DNA of 64,000 nt from Kordiimonadaceae bacterium (GTDB lineage Bacteria > Pseudomonadota > Alphaproteobacteria > Sphingomonadales > Kordiimonadaceae). The notes under the pieces were generated by a model. That model was not told the origin of the DNA and made no database searches. It was given only the letters and a program-made list of their open reading frames with translations. The position numbers were made by a program, and so were the translations under genes. Positions 60,724 through 64,000 of this stretch are shown here, piece by piece. Position 1 is the first letter of the stretch, and every line of letters begins with the position of its first letter. Location: the NCBI GenBank assembly GCA_017640725.1, contig JAEPQB010000001.1:1116001-1180000 (forward strand). Direction: 5' to 3'.

Positions 60724-61407
60724 TTATGCAACTTGGTCCGGCGTGATGACATAGTCCAAGTGGCCGGTTTTCACCCAAACGCGGGCACCGTTTTCACCGG
60801 CTACGATGGAAAGGTCGTACCCTTTGGGCACGCGCAGCCAACTGTGCTTTTCAAATGTTTCGCCTGATTCTTCAAACGAACCATCCAAGACCAGAAACTC
60901 TGCGCCGCCTTCTGTATCAACCGTAACAGTTGCGCCTGCAGCCCAGCGTTCCATGCGCACATCTTCCCGATCGTCACGGTGCAGCGGCAGGATCTCTACG
61001 CCGTCCCGGCACTCAGCAGGCGCTGCTTTGGCTTCATTCATGTTGATATTCACATGCGTGCGATCCGCCATATCGAACTGCCACAGCTTCACAAATATCA
61101 CTGTACCTGGGTCCGACCGGGGAGTGTGACTCGACGTTGGTGGGTTACGCACATAGCTACCTACTGGGAAGTCACCATGCTCGTCCTGGAACACACCATC
61201 AAGCACGATGTATTCTTCGCCGCCCGTATGCGTGTGGGCCGAAAAATGACTGCCAGGGTCATACCGCACAATCGTGGTTGCCCGCGCGACCTCATCACCA
61301 ATGCGGTCAAGCATGCGACGGCTAACGCCTTTCATTGGCGATGCGCGCCATTCGAGCTGTTCGCTATGCACGGCTGCACGGGCATCAAAGTCTGCATTGA
61401 GTTCCAT
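60724..61407 (-). CDS. ChrR-like bicupin protein
   Basis: A 227-residue protein with two cupin domains: first (about 40-115) with HFSAHTHTGGEEYIVLDG, carrying the metal-binding HxHxxxE; second (about 140-220) lacking the His motif. It resembles the ChrR cupin region, without the anti-sigma zinc domain. It lies between the GST/TetR pair and the AraC gene. Role unknown. Confidence 0.8.
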   Translation of the reverse strand: MELNADFDARAAVHSEQLEWRASPMKGVSRRMLDRIGDEVARATTIVRYDPGSHFSAHTHTGGEEYIVLDGVFQDEHGDFPVGSYVRNPPTSSHTPRSDPGTVIFVKLWQFDMADRTHVNINMNEAKAAPAECRDGVEILPLHRDDREDVRMERWAAGATVTVDTEGGAEFLVLDGSFEESGETFEKHSWLRVPKGYDLSIVAGENGARVWVKTGHLDYVITPDQVA

Positions 61408-61475
61408 TTTACTTTTCCTTGTCAGGGGTGGGCAATGTTGCCCACCAATATCCTACTTCAACCATTTCATTTACT

Positions 61476-62102
61476 CTAGTTTAGCGCCGAAATACTGGGG
61501 CGGGCATTGATGCGCGCTTTCCAACTGGCGACGTTTGTGAGCTCAGTGGGTGTCTCGATGCCGGCAAAGTCAGCAAAGGCAAAACCGGCAAATGCCGTAA
61601 TATCCGCAACGGTGAGTTCGTTACCGGCCACATAGTCCTGACCTTCAAGCAGGTCATTAATGTAGGCCATGGTTTTCAGCGCGGTTTCGCGGCGACGTTC
61701 ACCGAAGTCTTTGTTCTGATATTGCTCGATGTCCGGTCCGAGGCCGTCCGTTGCAAAATGGAAATAGTTGCCAACCGCGTCCAAGAGACCGTCTTCGATC
61801 TTGCGCTGGACCATGTGAATGTAACCGCGTGACTTGGCATCAGCGCCGGTGAGTTCCGCATTGCCGTCCAAATGATCCAGATATTCCGTGATAGCAGAAC
61901 ATTCAGAGAGGATTGTCCCATCCTCTAGTTCCAGCGCCGGCACAAGACCAGATGGGTTTTTCGCCAGAAACTCTGGGGTGCGATGCTCGCCTGCCATCAC
62001 GTCCACCGGCACAAATTCAACCTGATCAAGCAGGCCTTTTTCCGCAAGCGCTAGGCGAACACGTGCCGGGTTGGGGAAGCCCTTTTGTTCGTAAACTTTC
62101 AT
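61476..62102 (-). CDS. Glutathione S-transferase family protein
   Basis: A 208-residue GST: thioredoxin-like N-terminus (MKVYEQKGFPNPARVRLAL) and the cis-Pro motif GLVPALELEDG; helical C-terminal domain (LTVADITAFAGFAFADF). The ATG at 62102 has AAGGA seven bases before it. The divergent TetR gene and two shared operators suggest control by TetR. Substrate unknown. Confidence 0.88.
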   Translation of the reverse strand: MKVYEQKGFPNPARVRLALAEKGLLDQVEFVPVDVMAGEHRTPEFLAKNPSGLVPALELEDGTILSECSAITEYLDHLDGNAELTGADAKSRGYIHMVQRKIEDGLLDAVGNYFHFATDGLGPDIEQYQNKDFGERRRETALKTMAYINDLLEGQDYVAGNELTVADITAFAGFAFADFAGIETPTELTNVASWKARINARPSISALN

Positions 62103-62139
62103 TTTCATATCCTTCATATTGAAATATTGGATCAGCTAT

Positions 62140-62204
62140 CTATCTACTGATAGGTAGACATATGATTGATAATATAACTGTTGTCAACCCCTATCATCCG
62201 ATAG
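62140..62204. promoter_or_regulatory. Two TetR-type operators in the GST/TetR divergent promoter
   Basis: CTATC-N4-GATAG occurs at 62140-62153 and 62191-62204, centres 51 bases apart. Minus-strand TTGACA (62182-62187) and CATATG (62159-62164) with a 17-base spacer form the GST promoter between them. This is a typical TetR self-controlled pair. Confidence 0.65.
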
Positions 62205-62235
62205 ATAGTTGATACCGAGAAACGAAGGACGCCCA

Positions 62236-62802
62236 ATGGCACAAAAAAACTATTCACCCAAAGCCTCTGAGATACTGGATGTGGCGGAAACGCACATGCG
62301 CAAGGGCGGCTTTGACGCCATCAGTTTCCGCGACCTTGCGACAGCTGTCGGCGTGAAAAGTGCAAGCGTGCATTATCACTTCCCGGCAAAAACTGACTTG
62401 GGGCAGGCGGTGGTTGCGCGCTACCGAGAGCGCATCTTGGCAGCGCTTGGCGACCCAACAGACAAACGCACGCTAGCGAGCAAACTGAAGCTTTTGTTTT
62501 CCGTGTACACGGCAGCCCTTGAGCAAGGCGATAGTGTTTGCCTGTGCGCGCAGTTGGGCGCAGAAGCGCGCTACCTGCCGGAGGATGTTGCTGCGGAAGT
62601 GGAACTGTTTTTCAGCGCAATGGTGGGTTGGACTTCGGATGCTTTTCTTCAGCAAACTGCACCAACCAAAGCAAACAAGTTAGCGGCGCATATTATTAGT
62701 TCGCTTCAGGGCGCCATGGTGCTTTCTGTGGCAACGGGTAGCAACTTGCATTTAAAGAACACGCAAAACTTGCTGGCAGAGTTTGTGGAGGCAAAACTTT
62801 AG
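62236..62802 (+). CDS. TetR-family transcriptional regulator
   Basis: A 188-residue TetR: HTH (ASEILDVAETHMRKGGFDAI, FRDLATAVGVKSASVHYHF) at 10-55 and a helical ligand domain. The ATG at 62236 is preferred over an in-frame start nine codons earlier. It is divergent from the GST gene with two CTATC-N4-GATAG operators between them, so it probably represses that gene. Confidence 0.92.
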   Translation: MAQKNYSPKASEILDVAETHMRKGGFDAISFRDLATAVGVKSASVHYHFPAKTDLGQAVVARYRERILAALGDPTDKRTLASKLKLLFSVYTAALEQGDSVCLCAQLGAEARYLPEDVAAEVELFFSAMVGWTSDAFLQQTAPTKANKLAAHIISSLQGAMVLSVATGSNLHLKNTQNLLAEFVEAKL

Positions 62803-62807
62803 TTGCC

Positions 62808-64000
62808 TCAACCTTTTGAGGCTCGGGCGCGAGCATCAACAAATGCTTTGGTGGACAGTGCGATATCTTCGCTGGTAGTCGCCCAATTGCACACACTCAC
62901 CCGGATCACCGTTTCTCCGAACCAGTTGGTGGTGCCTGCCCAGCAGACACCTGAAGCCTGCACATCCGCAATTGTTGCTTTTGTCGCCTCCTCGGTTTCG
63001 CACGCCACCAGCACCTGATTGAACACGACATCGTTAAGGATTCGAAAACCCTCAACTTCTAGCGCGCTGGCCATCTCACGGGCCCGGCTGCACAAAAGAT
63101 CAATCAGCTGGTCTACGCCGTCTTTGCCCAGATAGGCGAGCGCCGCCCATAGGTCGATAGATCGCGCGCGGCGCGACATATCAGGCGTGTAATTCATGCC
63201 GTCTCTGTCCTTGCCGCGAACAATATAAGACCCTGAAGCCTGAAGTGCTTTTTCAAGCGCCTCAGCGTCTGCACACAAAGCCAAGCCACAGTCATAGGGC
63301 GTATTCAGGGTTTTGTGCCCGTCGACGGACCACGAGTGGGCGAGCTCCATTCCTTTGGTCAGCCCGCGGTAATTTTCCGAGGCGGCGGCCCAAAGTCCAA
63401 ACGCTCCGTCCACATGAACCCAGGCACCAACGTCTCTCGCTTGCTGGCAAATGCTTTCAAATGGATCGAAAGAGCCTGAAGCGACATTTCCTGCCTGCAA
63501 ACAGACAATGGACTTATCATCAAGGACTGGCATCTTCTCGGCAATCAAACGACCCTGACTGTCCACATCAACAAACTCAATATTGGCGGTGCCAAACCCC
63601 AGTAGTGCAACAGCCTTCACCACAGTGGCATGCGTTTGCCGACCTGTGATAATTCGAAGCTGTGGCGCCCCCGCTAATCCATCTGTATTCACGTCCCAGC
63701 CAAGCTGCTTAAGCAGTCGCCAACGTGCAGCCGCAAGGCCACAAAATATCGCCGACGAAGACCCGGTTACAAACCCGGCGACCGTATTGCTCGGAAGCCC
63801 AAGGAGCTCGGTCACCCATTTTTCTGAGACAGATTCCAGTTTCGAAGCGATCGGCGACGTGTTGAACACGGCACTGTTCTGGTCCCAAACATCAGCGAGC
63901 CAACGAGCCGCGAGCGCAGTGGGCAAGGCCCCGCCGTTTACAAAGCCGAAATAGCGACCACCCTGCTGTGCCGCAGTTGCAGGCCCACCATAGTGCGCAA
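62808..64000 (-). CDS. PLP-dependent group II decarboxylase family protein, partial
   Basis: The 5' end runs off the right edge, so the N-terminus is missing; at least 397 residues are present. The PLP Lys is in WSVDGHKTLNTPYDCG, and the upstream segment HVDGAFGLWA is the usual Asp contact. Family members are aromatic-amino-acid, glutamate or related decarboxylases. The last bases (64000 downward) continue in frame (AHYGGPATAAQQGGRYFGF). The stop is 5 bases from that of the convergent TetR gene. Substrate unknown. Confidence 0.85.
   Translation of the reverse strand, partial: AHYGGPATAAQQGGRYFGFVNGGALPTALAARWLADVWDQNSAVFNTSPIASKLESVSEKWVTELLGLPSNTVAGFVTGSSSAIFCGLAAARWRLLKQLGWDVNTDGLAGAPQLRIITGRQTHATVVKAVALLGFGTANIEFVDVDSQGRLIAEKMPVLDDKSIVCLQAGNVASGSFDPFESICQQARDVGAWVHVDGAFGLWAAASENYRGLTKGMELAHSWSVDGHKTLNTPYDCGLALCADAEALEKALQASGSYIVRGKDRDGMNYTPDMSRRARSIDLWAALAYLGKDGVDQLIDLLCSRAREMASALEVEGFRILNDVVFNQVLVACETEEATKATIADVQASGVCWAGTTNWFGETVIRVSVCNWATTSEDIALSTKAFVDARARASKG

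Noticed and set aside
1-64000. tRNA, rRNA, CRISPR, prophage or insertion-sequence features
   Set aside because: No tRNA T-loop/acceptor patterns, repeat-spacer arrays, phage structural genes, integrases or transposases were seen; the only multicopy DNA is the short palindromic element.

Overview
The window reads as chromosome of a free-living, probably marine alphaproteobacterium of about mid-50s percent GC. The markers are GcrA (the CcrM-linked cell-cycle regulator), a hemC-hemD-Mic60(COG4223)-hemY operon facing tsaD-gpsA, an Rrf2-led suf operon, a PAS_5 family protein and a hslO-argF-argD-gcrA neighbourhood. Kordiimonadales or a nearby order would fit, but the genus cannot be fixed from this sequence alone. 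Coding density is high, no gene-free stretch reaches 300 bases, and I see no tRNA, rRNA, CRISPR array, prophage or insertion sequence.

Layout. 0-3 kb: start of the Pho-controlled phosphate transporter (pstS, pstC, 5' end of pstA), with a good Pho box. 3-7 kb: a PQQ/cytochrome c alcohol dehydrogenase lipoprotein, a YjiH-type membrane protein and a PAS_5 protein. 7-13 kb: an ABC ATPase followed by a 1205-aa ABC permease fused to an M1 aminopeptidase, then a secreted retropepsin-like protein that appears to have lost catalytic residues. 13-18 kb: hslO, argF, argD, a lone ABC-2 permease and gcrA, whose promoter carries three GANTC sites. 17.7-20.8 kb: a redox group of cytochrome c', cytochrome b561 and the E1 alpha/beta subunits of a 2-oxoacid dehydrogenase, without E2 or E3. 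21-27.3 kb: regulator-sufBCDS-sufT-sufA. 27.3-31 kb: an HTH/membrane-protein pair and a zinc-limitation module (110-aa Cys/His protein, COG0523 GTPase, DUF1826) under a Zur-like operator. 31-37 kb: GST, ArfB, a secreted VOC protein and a LysR-controlled three-gene operon (lipoprotein, thioesterase, Zn-alcohol dehydrogenase). 37-45 kb: haem operon with Mic60 and HemY, then tsaD-gpsA-YciI-EVE-Rieske. 45-57 kb: lipoprotein, TPR protein, SixA, acs, EamA exporter, methyltransferase, pheST, rplT-rpmI and a 5'-nucleotidase. 57-64 kb: accessory regulator/target pairs (LysR, AraC, bicupin, GST/TetR) and a partial PLP decarboxylase.

The most unusual signals are non-coding. (i) A 66-bp palindromic repeat occurs twice in opposite orientations, with about 60 of 66 positions identical; one copy lies inside the suf operon as a perfect 22-bp stem. 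(ii) Two unrelated genes, cytochrome c' and a secreted protein at 59.6 kb, have perfect hairpins that would bury their Shine-Dalgarno sequence. (iii) Three GANTC sites lie within 24 bp at the predicted gcrA start site. (iv) A predicted leaderless zinc-regulated transcript has its Zur-like palindrome over the -10 box. (v) E1 alpha, E1 beta and a cytochrome b561 gene are translationally coupled.

All functional calls come from reading motifs and gene order by eye. No database search or alignment was run.
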